Notes under the pieces: model-generated
What the model saw: only the letters and a program-made list of their open reading frames with translations
Told to the model about the DNA's origin: nothing
Database searches by the model: none
Source: Paenibacillus swuensis
GTDB lineage: Bacteria; Bacillota; Bacilli; Paenibacillales; DY6
NCBI RefSeq assembly: GCF_001644605.1
Contig: NZ_CP011388.1
Location: 3,438,501-3,502,500, forward strand
Direction of reading: 5' to 3'
DNA: 64,000 nt
In this document: positions 1-10,035 of the stretch, piece after piece
How the letters are laid out: each line of letters begins with the position of its first letter
Position numbering within the stretch: the first letter of the stretch is position 1
Made by a program: the position numbers and the translations under genes

Positions 1-308
1 ACTCCAGAAGGCACAACATGCTGGTTGGAGCCTTGAATGAAGTTGGCTTTAAAGCAGAGAAGCCTAAAGGTTCGTTCTTCTTGTACGTGGAAGCGCCTAA
101 AGGAATTAAAGGCGGTCAACGCTTCGAATCCGCGGAAGACTTCTCCCAGTATTTGATCCGTGAGAAACTGATTTCTACGGTGCCTTGGGATGATGCGGGT
201 AAATTTGTTCGTTTCTCTGTTACTTTTATCGCGCAGGGAGAGGAACAAGAAGCTCTTGTTATTGATGAAATCAAACGCCGTCTGACCGATGTTGAATTTG
301 AATTCTAA
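1..308 (+). CDS. dapL: LL-diaminopimelate aminotransferase, C-terminal part (5' truncated)
   Basis: The reading frame is open from base 3 and ends at TAA 306-308, so only about the last 101 residues are in the window. They look like the small domain of a fold-type I PLP aminotransferase: GSFFLYVEAPKG, then FSQYLIREKLISTVPWDD and KFVRFS, where the Arg would bind the substrate carboxylate. The wording of these motifs matches LL-diaminopimelate aminotransferase, which makes LL-DAP for lysine and peptidoglycan in one step. Another class I aminotransferase is possible because the catalytic Lys domain is missing. No terminator is visible before the pyr promoter that follows. Confidence 0.7.
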   Translation, partial: SRRHNMLVGALNEVGFKAEKPKGSFFLYVEAPKGIKGGQRFESAEDFSQYLIREKLISTVPWDDAGKFVRFSVTFIAQGEEQEALVIDEIKRRLTDVEFEF

Positions 309-318
309 TAACGTATGC

Positions 319-347
319 TTGACATCTTTTGTCGAAAGTGTCATAAT
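319..347 (+). promoter_or_regulatory. Sigma-A promoter of the pyr operon
   Basis: The sequence has TTGACA at 319-324, a 17-base spacer, and CATAAT at 342-347. That is a near-consensus vegetative promoter placed directly upstream of the PyrR leader. The spacer holds TTGTCGAAA (329-337), which matches the Spo0A box. Confidence 0.75.
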
Positions 348-363
348 CCTCTTAGTTGAATAG

Positions 364-399
364 AACCTTTAAAAACAGTCCCGTGAGGCTGGCAAGGTT
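364..399 (+). promoter_or_regulatory. PyrR-binding hairpin (anti-antiterminator) of the pyr leader
   Basis: AACCTT (364-369) pairs with AAGGTT (394-399). The enclosed sequence AGTCCCGTGAGGCT (377-390) fits the PyrR-binding consensus ARUCCNGNGAGGYU. PyrR loaded with UMP would bind here, block the antiterminator and let the terminator at 498-531 form. I did not resolve the antiterminator pairing base by base. It is the only such element in the operon; three are known in Bacillus subtilis. Confidence 0.85.
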
Positions 400-497
400 A
401 CGTTAAGAGGTCGAATCCGGATTTCGGTCGGAGTGCATGCGTGCAGTCTAGCAGAATCACTGAGGATTCATGGCTTTCTATAGGTGTACGAACGTAC

Positions 498-531
498 AAC
501 CTCCTTGTCTACGGGCATGGGGGTTTTTTTT
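498..531 (+). terminator. Attenuator terminator of the pyr leader
   Basis: AACCTCC (498-504) pairs with GGGGGTT (519-525, one G-U pair) and is followed by a run of eight T (524-531). It lies between the PyrR hairpin and pyrR, as expected for transcription attenuation. Confidence 0.75.
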
Positions 532-547
532 GTGCGGAAAAGGTTAA

Positions 548-1129
<582 letters not shown>

Positions 1130-1134
1130 TCATC

Positions 1135-2046
1135 ATGGCCGACACAGCAACCAAAACCAAGGAAAACAGCTTATTGGGTCTGAAAGAATTAAGCGCAGGC
1201 GACATCGTTTCCATCCTGGATCGGGCGGCGTACTGGGAAGCATCATTCCCGAAACAAACGGACACCTTACATGGCAAATTTATAGCGAATATGTTTTTTG
1301 AAAACAGCACACGCACTCGCTTCTCCTTTGAGATGGCGCAGAAGCGTCTTGGCGCGCAGGTGATGAACTTCGCAGCCGCGGCTTCATCGGTGCAAAAAGG
1401 GGAATCCGTTTATGACACGGTCCGCACACTGGAGTCCACCGGGGTGGATGCGGGAGTGATTCGACTAAAGCCTATCGGATTATTGGCGGAAATCGCGCAG
1501 AAAATCAAGATGCCGCTAATTAACGCGGGTGACGGCAACAATGAGCATCCGACACAAGCCCTGCTCGATTTATACACCATGCGCAAGCATTTCGGTGAGA
1601 TTCGCGGTTTGACAGTGTCCATCATCGGAGACATCAACCATAGTCGGGTAGCGCGCTCCAATCTGTGGGCGCTGACGAAATTAGGAGCCAAAGTTCAATT
1701 TTGCGCACCTGAAACAATGAAAGCACCTGACCTTGCGGGGCTTGCTCCTTATGTCAGTATAGATGAGGCCATCCGCGCGGATGTTGTGATGATGTTGCGG
1801 GTACAGCTGGAAAGGCATGAGCAGGGCCTGATGACAACCGCCGAAGAGTATAGAGCTAACTACGGACTTACTGTGGAACGGATGCATGCCATGGCGAAGC
1901 ACGCCATTATCATGCATCCGGCGCCGATTAACCGTGATGTAGAGATCGACGATGAACTGGTGGAACATGAGAAATCGAAAATTTTTGAACAGATGAGCAA
2001 CGGTGTGCCGATTCGGATGGCGGTTGTGGAGAGAGCGCTAAGCTAG
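1135..2046 (+). CDS. pyrB: Aspartate carbamoyltransferase catalytic subunit
   Basis: The protein of 303 residues joins carbamoyl phosphate to aspartate, the first committed step of UMP synthesis. Visible family motifs are FENSTRTRFSFE (carbamoyl phosphate loop, about residues 55-66), GDGNNEHPTQALLD (about 132-145) and HPAPINRDVEI near the C-terminus. Length is normal for the unregulated trimeric bacterial enzyme, and no pyrI regulatory subunit gene is present. It starts five bases after pyrR stops, so the two are probably translationally coupled. Confidence 0.95.
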   Translation: MADTATKTKENSLLGLKELSAGDIVSILDRAAYWEASFPKQTDTLHGKFIANMFFENSTRTRFSFEMAQKRLGAQVMNFAAAASSVQKGESVYDTVRTLESTGVDAGVIRLKPIGLLAEIAQKIKMPLINAGDGNNEHPTQALLDLYTMRKHFGEIRGLTVSIIGDINHSRVARSNLWALTKLGAKVQFCAPETMKAPDLAGLAPYVSIDEAIRADVVMMLRVQLERHEQGLMTTAEEYRANYGLTVERMHAMAKHAIIMHPAPINRDVEIDDELVEHEKSKIFEQMSNGVPIRMAVVERALS

Positions 2047-2095
2047 GCTGAAGATCAGACTACAGATGTAAAAGCGAGAATCATGGGAGGTTCTT

Positions 2096-3385
2096 ATGTC
2101 AACTTGGATCTTAAACGGAACAATTGTCAATCTGGAAACGAATGCTGCGGAAACGAAGCATGTGTATATTGAGAACGGAGTAATCCAGAACATTATGGAT
2201 ACCGAGAGCGAATTGCCCGAAACAGGCATCGCTGAAGTGATTGACGCCGCCGGTAAGCTCGTATCCGCCGGGTTTATCGATATGCATGTACACTTACGCG
2301 AACCGGGCTTTGAGTATAAAGAAACAATCGCAACTGGGGCGATGTCGGCAGCCAAGGGAGGATTTACAGCGATTGCCTGCATGCCGAACACGAAGCCGGT
2401 CATCGGCACAGCCGAGGTCGTTCGCAGTGTGCTTGCCAAGGCGGACGCCGCCGAAGCGGCGCGCGTGCTGCCCTACGCCGCAATCAGCGTGAATCAGCTC
2501 GGTCGTGAGCTGACAGACTTCGCCGCGCTGAAAGAAGCTGGCGCCATCGGGTTTACCGATGACGGCGTCGGTGTGCAGAGCGCGCAGATGATGAAAGACG
2601 CCATGAAGCTGGCGGCTTCCATGAACATGCCGATCATCGCGCATTGCGAGGATGAAACGCTGGTGGTTGGCGCGCCGGTGGCGGAGGGACCTTTTGCCGA
2701 GAAACACGGCCTGAAAGGGATTCCGAATGAATCCGAAGCGATTCATGTCGGCCGTGATGTGCTGCTCGCGGAAGCGACAGGCGTACATTACCACGTCTGC
2801 CATGTCAGCACCGTGCAATCCGTTCGTCTGATCCGCCAAGCGAAGAGCTTGGGTGTGAACGTAACCGCGGAGGTATGCCCGCATCACCTTCTCCTGGCGG
2901 ATGAGGACATTCCCGGGCTCGATGCCAACTGGAAGATGAACCCGCCTTTAAGGTCCCGCAAGGATGTTGAGGCCATGATTGAAGCTCTGGAGGACGGCAC
3001 GATCGATATGATCGTAACGGATCACGCGCCGCACAGTGAAGAAGAGAAGGCGAAAGGCATGCAATTGGCGCCGTTCGGCATCGTCGGTTTCGAAACCGCG
3101 TTTCCGTTACTTTACACGAAATTCGTAAAGACAGGGAAATGGACGCTAGCCTTCCTTTTGACTAAGTTGACGGTCAAACCCGCTGAAGTGTTCGGTTTAC
3201 CTTGGGGCAAGCTTGAGATCGGACGCTCAGCGGACATCACGATTGTAGACTTGAATACGGAGCAAGAGGTTGACCCGGCTACTTTTGTAACTAAAGGAAA
3301 AAATACACCGTTTACCGGATGGACGCTGCAAGGCTGGCCGGCATTAACGATGGTTGAAGGCAAGACCGTATGGTCCTCAAGATAA
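2096..3385 (+). CDS. pyrC: Dihydroorotase
   Basis: The protein of 429 residues cyclises carbamoyl aspartate to dihydroorotate. It is a type I zinc amidohydrolase: DMHVHLREPG gives the HxH pair (about residues 60-70), followed by ACMPNTKP, later ligand histidines in AHCED and CHVSTV, and the metal-binding Asp in VTDHAPH (about 303-309). The start has the site GGGAGG five bases upstream. Gene order (after pyrB, before carA) matches Firmicute pyr operons. Confidence 0.95.
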   Translation: MSTWILNGTIVNLETNAAETKHVYIENGVIQNIMDTESELPETGIAEVIDAAGKLVSAGFIDMHVHLREPGFEYKETIATGAMSAAKGGFTAIACMPNTKPVIGTAEVVRSVLAKADAAEAARVLPYAAISVNQLGRELTDFAALKEAGAIGFTDDGVGVQSAQMMKDAMKLAASMNMPIIAHCEDETLVVGAPVAEGPFAEKHGLKGIPNESEAIHVGRDVLLAEATGVHYHVCHVSTVQSVRLIRQAKSLGVNVTAEVCPHHLLLADEDIPGLDANWKMNPPLRSRKDVEAMIEALEDGTIDMIVTDHAPHSEEEKAKGMQLAPFGIVGFETAFPLLYTKFVKTGKWTLAFLLTKLTVKPAEVFGLPWGKLEIGRSADITIVDLNTEQEVDPATFVTKGKNTPFTGWTLQGWPALTMVEGKTVWSSR

Positions 3386-3411
3386 AATCATAATTAGGGA
3401 TGTGAAGAGAA

Positions 3412-4581
3412 GTGGGTCAAGCAAGATTGTTACTGGAAGACGGAACGTTATTTACAGGCACTTCATTCGGAAGTGAAGGCGAATCCGTAGGCGAAGTTGT
3501 ATTCAACACAGGCATCACGGGGTACCAGGAAGTGCTGTCCGACCCGTCTTATTGCGGACAAATTGTAACGATGACTTTCCCGTTAATCGGCAATTATGGG
3601 ATCACCCGCGATGATTTTGAATCGATCCGACCTTTTGTCCACGGCTTTGTCGTTCGCGAGCATGAAGAAGTGCCAAGCAACTGGCGCGCCCAGCTGTCCG
3701 TAAGCTCTCTGCTGAAGGAGTATGACATTCTTGGCATAAGCGGAATCGACACTCGGATGCTGACCCGTAAAATTCGTAATTTCGGAGCCATGAAAGGCAT
3801 TATTACGACAGGTACTGAGTCCGTAACGGAATTGACCGAGCGCATGGGGGCTACCCGCTTTATGACGGATCAGGTTTCGCGCGTGTCCGCGCGTAATGTC
3901 ATTCACGTACCCGGGGACCGCGAACGTGTTGTGCTGGTAGACTTCGGTTCCAAAAGCGGAATTCTGCGCGAATTGACGAAGCGGGGTTGTGACGTGGTTG
4001 TAGTGCCTCACGATACGACGGCGGATCAAATCCGCAAGATGAATCCGGACGGGATTCAATTGTCTAACGGTCCTGGAGATCCGAAGGATGTTCTGTACGC
4101 GACAGAGATGATTAAAGAACTGCTGGGCGAAGTGCCTCTGTTCGGCATCTGCCTGGGGCATCAACTGTTTGCGCTGGCATGCGGCGGCGACACAGAGAAG
4201 CTGAAATTCGGCCATCGCGGGGGTAACCATCCGGTGAAAGAGCTGGCAACGAACCGCTGCTATATCACATCACAGAACCACGGCTATACAGTGAATGAAG
4301 CTTCCATCCAATCAACAGAACTGGAAGTTACACATATCAACAATAATGACAAGTCTATCGAAGGACTTAAACATAAGACTTACCCTGCGTTCTCGGTGCA
4401 GTACCACCCGGAAGCGGCTCCGGGACCTTTCGATTCCAGCTATCTGTTCGATCAGTTTGTAGAGATGATTCGCGAACATAAGAAGAACAACCCGCAATTG
4501 CCGCGTCAGGCTCAAATTTCTGCAGAGGCTCAAACGGCGTCCGCAACACGGAGAGGAGAATTCGCATATGCCCAAAAATAA
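3412..4581 (+). CDS. carA: Carbamoyl phosphate synthase small (glutamine amidotransferase) chain
   Basis: The protein of 389 residues hydrolyses glutamine and feeds ammonia to CarB. Two domains are visible: the small-chain N-terminal domain ([29 protein letters not shown]) and a class I GATase with [15 protein letters not shown] (nucleophile Cys) and [11 protein letters not shown] (catalytic His, Glu). It starts with GTG behind a modest purine-rich site. Its 3' end overlaps carB by 14 bases. Since it lies under PyrR control it corresponds to the pyrimidine-specific pyrAA of Bacillus; whether an arginine-specific copy exists cannot be seen here. Confidence 0.94.
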   Translation: MGQARLLLEDGTLFTGTSFGSEGESVGEVVFNTGITGYQEVLSDPSYCGQIVTMTFPLIGNYGITRDDFESIRPFVHGFVVREHEEVPSNWRAQLSVSSLLKEYDILGISGIDTRMLTRKIRNFGAMKGIITTGTESVTELTERMGATRFMTDQVSRVSARNVIHVPGDRERVVLVDFGSKSGILRELTKRGCDVVVVPHDTTADQIRKMNPDGIQLSNGPGDPKDVLYATEMIKELLGEVPLFGICLGHQLFALACGGDTEKLKFGHRGGNHPVKELATNRCYITSQNHGYTVNEASIQSTELEVTHINNNDKSIEGLKHKTYPAFSVQYHPEAAPGPFDSSYLFDQFVEMIREHKKNNPQLPRQAQISAEAQTASATRRGEFAYAQK

Positions 4582-7500
4582 TAAACTCAAAAAAATTCTC
4601 GTAATCGGTTCCGGACCGATTGTCATCGGACAGGCGGCTGAATTCGACTACGCCGGAACACAAGCTTGTCAGGCGCTGAAAGAAGAGGGCATGGAAGTCG
4701 TGCTGATTAACAGTAACCCTGCCACGATTATGACCGATACGAACATGGCCGACAAAGTTTATATCGAGCCGATTACCCTCGATTACGTAACCCAAATTAT
4801 CCGTCAGGAACGTCCGGACGGTTTGCTGCCTACCTTGGGCGGTCAGACCGGCTTGAACATGGCGGTTGAGCTGGCGCGTCACGGCGTGCTGGAGCGTGAA
4901 AACGTGAAATTGCTGGGAACGCAATTAACAGCAATTGAGAAAGCGGAGGACCGCGATTTGTTCCGCGACTTGATGAGGGAGTTGGAGCAGCCTGTTCCTG
5001 CAAGTGTCATTGTTACTACGGTGCAGGAAGCCTTGGATTTTGCCAATGAAATCGGCTACCCGATTATTGTACGTCCGGCTTATACCCTTGGCGGCACAGG
5101 AGGCGGCATTTGCGTGAACGAGGAGGAGTTGCTGGAAACTGTAGCATCCGGGATTCGCTACTCTCCCATCGGACAGTGTCTGATTGAACGCAGTATCGCC
5201 GGCATGAAAGAAGTGGAGTATGAAGTGATGCGCGATGCCAACGATAACTGTATCGTTGTGTGTAACATGGAAAACTTCGATCCGGTTGGCGTGCATACCG
5301 GAGATTCCATCGTAGTTGCGCCTTCCCAAACACTCTCGGACCGTGAGTATCAGATGCTGCGTTCGGCCTCATTGAAAATTATTCGCGCTTTGAATATCGA
5401 GGGCGGTTGTAACGTACAGTTCGCCTTAGATCCGCACAGCTACCAATATTATGTTATTGAAGTTAACCCGCGGGTGAGTCGTTCTTCCGCGCTAGCTTCT
5501 AAAGCGACAGGTTATCCGATTGCGAAGATGGCCGCAAAAATTGCGATAGGCTACACGCTTGATGAGCTTGTGAATCCGGTAACAGGACAAACCTACGCAT
5601 GCTTCGAGCCGACACTCGATTATATCGTAACGAAAATTCCGCGCTGGCCGTTCGATAAGTTTACTTCCGCAAATCGGAAGCTGGGCACGCAAATGAAAGC
5701 CACCGGTGAGGTTATGGCGATCGGCCGTACGTTCGAGGAATCCATCCAGAAAGCGATTCGTTCCCTGGAAGTCGGCGTGCACCGCTTATGTCTTAAAGAT
5801 GCGGATAAATTGGATCAGGAAACGTTGGAAACCCGTTTGGCTAAGCCTGATGACGAAAGGATTTTCCTTCTGGCGGAAGCTTACCGCCGCGGTTATACTC
5901 TGCAGCAACTGCAGGATTTGACGAAAATCGATTGGTGGTTCCTGAGCAAGCTCCAAGGGCTGGTCGATTTCGAAAAGGTCATCGGGACTGCGGGAGAGTT
6001 GACATCGGAGGTACTGTACCAGGCAAAGCGTAAAGGTTTCACCGATCGCGCGATTGCGGAACTGCGGCGTGAAGTCGATGCCAACGCGGATTATGTGCAG
6101 GAGAATGATGTAAGAAATTATCGTTTGGAACAAGGACTTAAACCGGTTTACAAAATGGTTGATACTTGCGCGGCGGAATTCGAAGCGTCAACGCCATACT
6201 ATTATTCAACATACGAAACAGAGAATGAGGTAACACCTTCGACGAAGGAAAAAGTGGTGGTGCTTGGCTCCGGACCTATTCGGATCGGTCAAGGCATTGA
6301 GTTCGACTACTCCACAGTCCATGCCGTATGGGCGATTCAAGATGCGGGCTATGAAGCGGTTATCATCAACAACAATCCCGAAACGGTGTCCACTGACTTT
6401 AACACGTCGGATCGGTTATACTTTGAACCGCTGTTCTTCGAAGACGTCATGAATGTGATCGAGCAGGAGAAGCCCATCGGCGTTATTGTTCAGTTCGGCG
6501 GGCAGACGGCAATTAATCTGGCGGCGCCGTTGTCCAAAGCGGGTGTGCGTATTCTGGGTACTTCACTGGAGAGCATTGATATGGCTGAGGACCGCAAGAA
6601 GTTTGAAGCCATGCTAACGTCACTTGCGATCGCGCAACCGAAAGGTTCCACGGTAACGTCGGTTGGCGAAGCTGTCGGTGTAGCGGAGAAGCTTGGCTAT
6701 CCGGTGCTTGTCAGACCTTCGTATGTTCTGGGCGGACGCGCTATGGAAATTGTGTACTCTGATGAAGAATTGCTAAGTTACATGGAGTACGCCGTCACAA
6801 TTAATCCGGAGCATCCTGTACTGATCGACCGTTACATGTTGGGCAAAGAGGTCGAGGTAGACGCGATTTGCGACAGAGAACAGGTGCTGATTCCGGGCAT
6901 CATGGAGCATGTCGAGCGCGCGGGAGTTCACTCCGGCGACTCTATCGCGGTGTACCCGCCGCAGTCGCTGTCGGCAGATATCAAGCAGCAGATTGTCGAT
7001 ATTACGACCAAGATCGCACTTGAACTGAAAGTGATCGGTTTGGTAAACATCCAGTATGTCATCTATAAAGAACAAGTGTACGTGATTGAGGTAAACCCGC
7101 GTTCTTCACGGACGGTGCCTTTCTTGAGTAAAGTCACGAATATCCCGATGGCGAATGTGGCAACGAAATTGATTATGGGCCAAAAGCTGGGGGATTTGGG
7201 CTACGAAGGCGGCTTGTGGAGAGAAGATGAGTTCGTTTCCGTCAAGGTTCCGGTGTTCTCTTTTGCCAAGCTGCGCCGTGTAGACACTACCTTGGGACCC
7301 GAAATGAAATCAACGGGCGAAGTGATGGGTCGGGACTTGAATTATGCCAAAGCATTGTACAAGGGCTTAATCGGTTCGGGAATGAAGATTCCGCCAACAG
7401 GCAACATCATCGCTACGGTAGCGGACAAAGACAAGGACGAAGCGATTGAAATCTTCCGCGGTTTCTCAAGTCTGGGTTACAAGATTGTCGCAACGGGAGG

Positions 7501-7783
7501 AACAGCCGAAGCGTTCGAGCAAGCTGGGCTTGAGGTTAACACGGTGTATAAGCTTAGCGAAGGCTCACCGAACATTCTGGATTTGATTCGTAAGGGCGAA
7601 GCTCACTTTGTCGTCAATACACTGACTAAAGGCAAAACACCGGAGCGGGACGGTTTCCGCATTCGCCGGGAAGCGGTGGAAAACGGGATTGTCTGTATGA
7701 CTTCATTGGATACGGTTCGCGCACTGTTAACGATGCTGCAGGCGATAAACTTCTCATCGAGACCGATGCCTGTTTTGAAATAA
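4568..7783 (+). CDS. carB: Carbamoyl phosphate synthase large chain
   Basis: The 1071-residue synthase subunit has the expected internal duplication. Two ATP-grasp halves begin with [19 protein letters not shown] (about residue 12) and [18 protein letters not shown] (about residue 565), each followed by a VRPxY...GG loop. The C-terminal MGS-like allosteric domain (about 935-1071) ends with [18 protein letters not shown]. It combines bicarbonate, ammonia and two ATP to carbamoyl phosphate. The ATG lies within the end of carA behind GGAGAGG, which suggests coupled, equimolar synthesis of the two chains. Confidence 0.95.
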   Translation: MPKNNKLKKILVIGSGPIVIGQAAEFDYAGTQACQALKEEGMEVVLINSNPATIMTDTNMADKVYIEPITLDYVTQIIRQERPDGLLPTLGGQTGLNMAVELARHGVLERENVKLLGTQLTAIEKAEDRDLFRDLMRELEQPVPASVIVTTVQEALDFANEIGYPIIVRPAYTLGGTGGGICVNEEELLETVASGIRYSPIGQCLIERSIAGMKEVEYEVMRDANDNCIVVCNMENFDPVGVHTGDSIVVAPSQTLSDREYQMLRSASLKIIRALNIEGGCNVQFALDPHSYQYYVIEVNPRVSRSSALASKATGYPIAKMAAKIAIGYTLDELVNPVTGQTYACFEPTLDYIVTKIPRWPFDKFTSANRKLGTQMKATGEVMAIGRTFEESIQKAIRSLEVGVHRLCLKDADKLDQETLETRLAKPDDERIFLLAEAYRRGYTLQQLQDLTKIDWWFLSKLQGLVDFEKVIGTAGELTSEVLYQAKRKGFTDRAIAELRREVDANADYVQENDVRNYRLEQGLKPVYKMVDTCAAEFEASTPYYYSTYETENEVTPSTKEKVVVLGSGPIRIGQGIEFDYSTVHAVWAIQDAGYEAVIINNNPETVSTDFNTSDRLYFEPLFFEDVMNVIEQEKPIGVIVQFGGQTAINLAAPLSKAGVRILGTSLESIDMAEDRKKFEAMLTSLAIAQPKGSTVTSVGEAVGVAEKLGYPVLVRPSYVLGGRAMEIVYSDEELLSYMEYAVTINPEHPVLIDRYMLGKEVEVDAICDREQVLIPGIMEHVERAGVHSGDSIAVYPPQSLSADIKQQIVDITTKIALELKVIGLVNIQYVIYKEQVYVIEVNPRSSRTVPFLSKVTNIPMANVATKLIMGQKLGDLGYEGGLWREDEFVSVKVPVFSFAKLRRVDTTLGPEMKSTGEVMGRDLNYAKALYKGLIGSGMKIPPTGNIIATVADKDKDEAIEIFRGFSSLGYKIVATGGTAEAFEQAGLEVNTVYKLSEGSPNILDLIRKGEAHFVVNTLTKGKTPERDGFRIRREAVENGIVCMTSLDTVRALLTMLQAINFSSRPMPVLK

Positions 7784-7810
7784 ATCACTGTACTGAAGGA
7801 GGAACACCTT

Positions 7811-8542
7811 ATGACAACCTTAACGCAAACCGCCGGACGCATCATGGTGGCCCTGGATTATCCAGGTGCTGATGAAGCAAGGGTGCTGCTGAAGCAGCTT
7901 TCCGGCATTCCTTGTTATGTGAAAGTGGGGATGCAGCTGTTCTACGCAGCCGGCCCTGATTTCGTGCGGGAATTAAAGCAGGAAGGTTATAAAGTGTTTC
8001 TGGATGTAAAGATGCACGACATACCAAACACGGTTAAAGGCGGAGCGAACAGTGTAACCAAACTGGGCGTCGATATGTTTAACGTTCATTGCTCGGGCGG
8101 TACCGCTATGATGACAGCCGCGATGGATGGAGTCCATGAAGCGCTGGACGCCGGAACGGGCTGGAATCGGCCTGTAGTCATCGGAGTCACACAGTTGACA
8201 AGCACGGGTGCCGAGATGATGAACGACGAAATCGGCGTCCCCGGCACTGTGGAAGCCAGCGTTGTAAGGTATGCCCGCTTGGCGCTGGATGCAGGTTTAA
8301 ACGGCGTGGTCGCTTCACCTTTGGAAGTATCACAGATTAAAGCCGCTTGCGGCAAGGCGTTCCAGACGGTCACCCCGGGGATACGTCCTAAGGGAAGCGC
8401 AGTAGGTGATCAATCGAGGGTGCTGTCGCCTAAAGAAGCTTTTGCACATGGGACGGATTATATCGTCATCGGTCGTCCGATTACAGCTGCTCCTCACCCG
8501 AGAGAGGCATTGGAATCCATACTTGAGGAGTTGATATCCTAA
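7811..8542 (+). CDS. pyrF: Orotidine 5'-phosphate decarboxylase
   Basis: The 243-residue TIM-barrel enzyme makes UMP from OMP. The diagnostic catalytic segment is FLDVKMHDIPNTV (about residues 57-69, D-x-K-x-x-D pattern), with VTPGIRP and YIVIGRPIT near the C-terminus binding phosphate. The ATG has AAGGAGG (7796-7802) eight bases upstream. It follows carB directly, where Bacillus would have pyrK and pyrD. The stop codon abuts the pyrE start without a gap. Confidence 0.94.
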   Translation: MTTLTQTAGRIMVALDYPGADEARVLLKQLSGIPCYVKVGMQLFYAAGPDFVRELKQEGYKVFLDVKMHDIPNTVKGGANSVTKLGVDMFNVHCSGGTAMMTAAMDGVHEALDAGTGWNRPVVIGVTQLTSTGAEMMNDEIGVPGTVEASVVRYARLALDAGLNGVVASPLEVSQIKAACGKAFQTVTPGIRPKGSAVGDQSRVLSPKEAFAHGTDYIVIGRPITAAPHPREALESILEELIS

Positions 8543-9196
8543 ATGAATACTACAGAAATTCAATTCGATCAACTGGCTGCCGATATTGCACAGGACTTGT
8601 TGCACATCGGGGCTGTGGCCTTGCGGCCCAAGCAACCGTTCACTTGGACGTCGGGCATCAAATCGCCAATCTATTGTGACAACCGGTTGACCATGTCTTA
8701 TCCGGAAGTGCGGGAGCGGATCGCGGACGGATTTGCCACACTGATTCATCGTTTATATCCCGATGCGGAGGTGATAGCCGGAACGGCTACGGCCGGCATT
8801 CCGCATGCGGCATGGGTTGCTCAGAAGCTCAACCTTCCGATGATTTATGTTCGGGACAAGGCTAAAGGACACGGGAAAGAGAATTTAATTGAAGGCCAGT
8901 TGCAATCCGGGCGTAAAGTGGTGATTATCGAGGATTTGATTTCGACTGGCGGCAGCTCCATTAAAGCCGCTCAAGCGGTTCGGGCAAACGGTGCTGAAGC
9001 GTTGGGCGTAATTGCGATTTTCACCTATCAATTAGACCGTGCCGCTGCTGCCTTTGCGGATGCTCAAGTGCCATTGCACACCCTTTCCAACTACGGAGCG
9101 CTAGCTGAGCAAGCAATGAAAGCCGGCGCAATCACAACCGAAGAGCTTGAGCTCATGCAATCCTGGCGCAAGGATCCAAGCGCCTTTGGTCAGTAG
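8543..9196 (+). CDS. pyrE: Orotate phosphoribosyltransferase
   Basis: The 217-residue protein transfers PRPP to orotate to form OMP. It carries the PRPP loop VVIIEDLISTGGSS (about residues 129-142), FTWTSGIKSPIYCDNR near the N-terminus and AGTATAGIPHAAW. Its ATG follows the pyrF TAA immediately, so translation is likely coupled. It is the last gene of the operon; a strong terminator follows at 9217-9268. Confidence 0.95.
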   Translation: MNTTEIQFDQLAADIAQDLLHIGAVALRPKQPFTWTSGIKSPIYCDNRLTMSYPEVRERIADGFATLIHRLYPDAEVIAGTATAGIPHAAWVAQKLNLPMIYVRDKAKGHGKENLIEGQLQSGRKVVIIEDLISTGGSSIKAAQAVRANGAEALGVIAIFTYQLDRAAAAFADAQVPLHTLSNYGALAEQAMKAGAITTEELELMQSWRKDPSAFGQ

Positions 9197-9216
9197 TATT
9201 TTGTAAAATTGAAATA

Positions 9217-9268
9217 ACGCCCAGTAGAGGAGGCCATTAGGCTTCAGTACTGGGCGTGTTTTTTTTTG
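9217..9268 (+). terminator. Terminator of the pyr operon
   Basis: ACGCCCAGTA (9217-9226) pairs with TACTGGGCGT (9248-9257), ten base pairs, followed by a long T run. Confidence 0.9.
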
Positions 9269-9311
9269 AACACCTTGATCGTCAAGTTATTTGAAACTAA
9301 CATATGAAAAA

Positions 9312-9833
9312 TTAAATAGACGCGGCTAAATGTCCGCAATAATGCCTCATTTTGTTTCTCGCTCTATGAATGGATGTTTTTACTGTGGATTCCGTGCAGT
9401 CCATTCGTTCGGCGATTTCCCTGTATGACAAGCCTTCCCATGCCAGTAACGTTAAAATCTGTTGTTCCTTCGGCTTAAGTCGATCCATATGTTTGCACAA
9501 TTCCGTTTCCCATTCATTAAACAAGTATGTCGTTTCCGGATAATGATGTTCCGGGCTCTCCGGTTCGCTGACCGACTCAAATGGTAACCAGGCTCTTGTT
9601 GTTTTCTTACGGTAATGGTCGACAAATACACGATAGGACGTCTGGAATAACCAGGCCCTCACGCTGCTTTCTTTGACATTTCTGCCGCTCTGGTAGTATC
9701 GCAGGAATGTGTCTTGTACCAAGTCTGACGCTTCATGATGATTTCTTGTCAGTCTGTGCAGAAAATGATATACAGTTGGTTTGTGCTGTGCGTATACTTG
9801 TTGAAAATGCTCCGTTGCGGTATAGGCATACAT
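9312..9833 (-). CDS. ECF-type RNA polymerase sigma factor
   Basis: The 173-residue protein has the two-domain layout of group 4 sigma factors. Region 2 is around residues 10-80 (HRLTRNHHEASDLVQDTFLRYYQ, then AWLFQTSYRVFVDHYRK). Region 4, with its helix-turn-helix, is around 115-165 (LKPKEQQILTLLAWEGLSYREIAERM, CTESTVKTSIHRARNKMR). It would direct polymerase to a stress regulon. No anti-sigma gene lies beside it: the gene downstream is the convergent pyrE. The site AGAGGA precedes the ATG. The divergent transporter operon carries an ECF-like promoter, so this factor is a candidate to drive it. That link is inferred. Confidence 0.9.
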   Translation of the reverse strand: MYAYTATEHFQQVYAQHKPTVYHFLHRLTRNHHEASDLVQDTFLRYYQSGRNVKESSVRAWLFQTSYRVFVDHYRKKTTRAWLPFESVSEPESPEHHYPETTYLFNEWETELCKHMDRLKPKEQQILTLLAWEGLSYREIAERMDCTESTVKTSIHRARNKMRHYCGHLAASI

Positions 9834-9977
9834 CTGATTTATTCCTCTTTCTCATCCTAAGAATTTCTTCTTTCTATTATGTAAAATTATACATCAAAAA
9901 AGGTTACAAAACGGTAAATTTTTGTAAAATAGTACATAAGTCCCTAAATTTCTACCCTAAAAAAACTTTCCTCTATA

Positions 9978-10004
9978 CGTAACTTTTTACAAAAATGCTT
10001 CGTC
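9978..10004 (+). promoter_or_regulatory. Putative ECF sigma promoter of the transporter operon
   Basis: CGTAAC (9978-9983), a 17-base spacer, then CGTC (10001-10004). This resembles the TGTAAC-N17-CGTC type known for SigM/SigX of Bacillus. It would start transcription about 25 bases before the ATG at 10036. No well-spaced sigma-A promoter is seen here. Confidence 0.5.
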
Positions 10005-10035
10005 TAACAGAATATATAATATACGGAGGGCGGAT

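Noticed and set aside
2294-2887. Antisense open frame of 197 codons inside pyrC
   Set aside because: The sense frame encodes dihydroorotase with all motifs; the antisense product has no ribosome site or recognisable fold.
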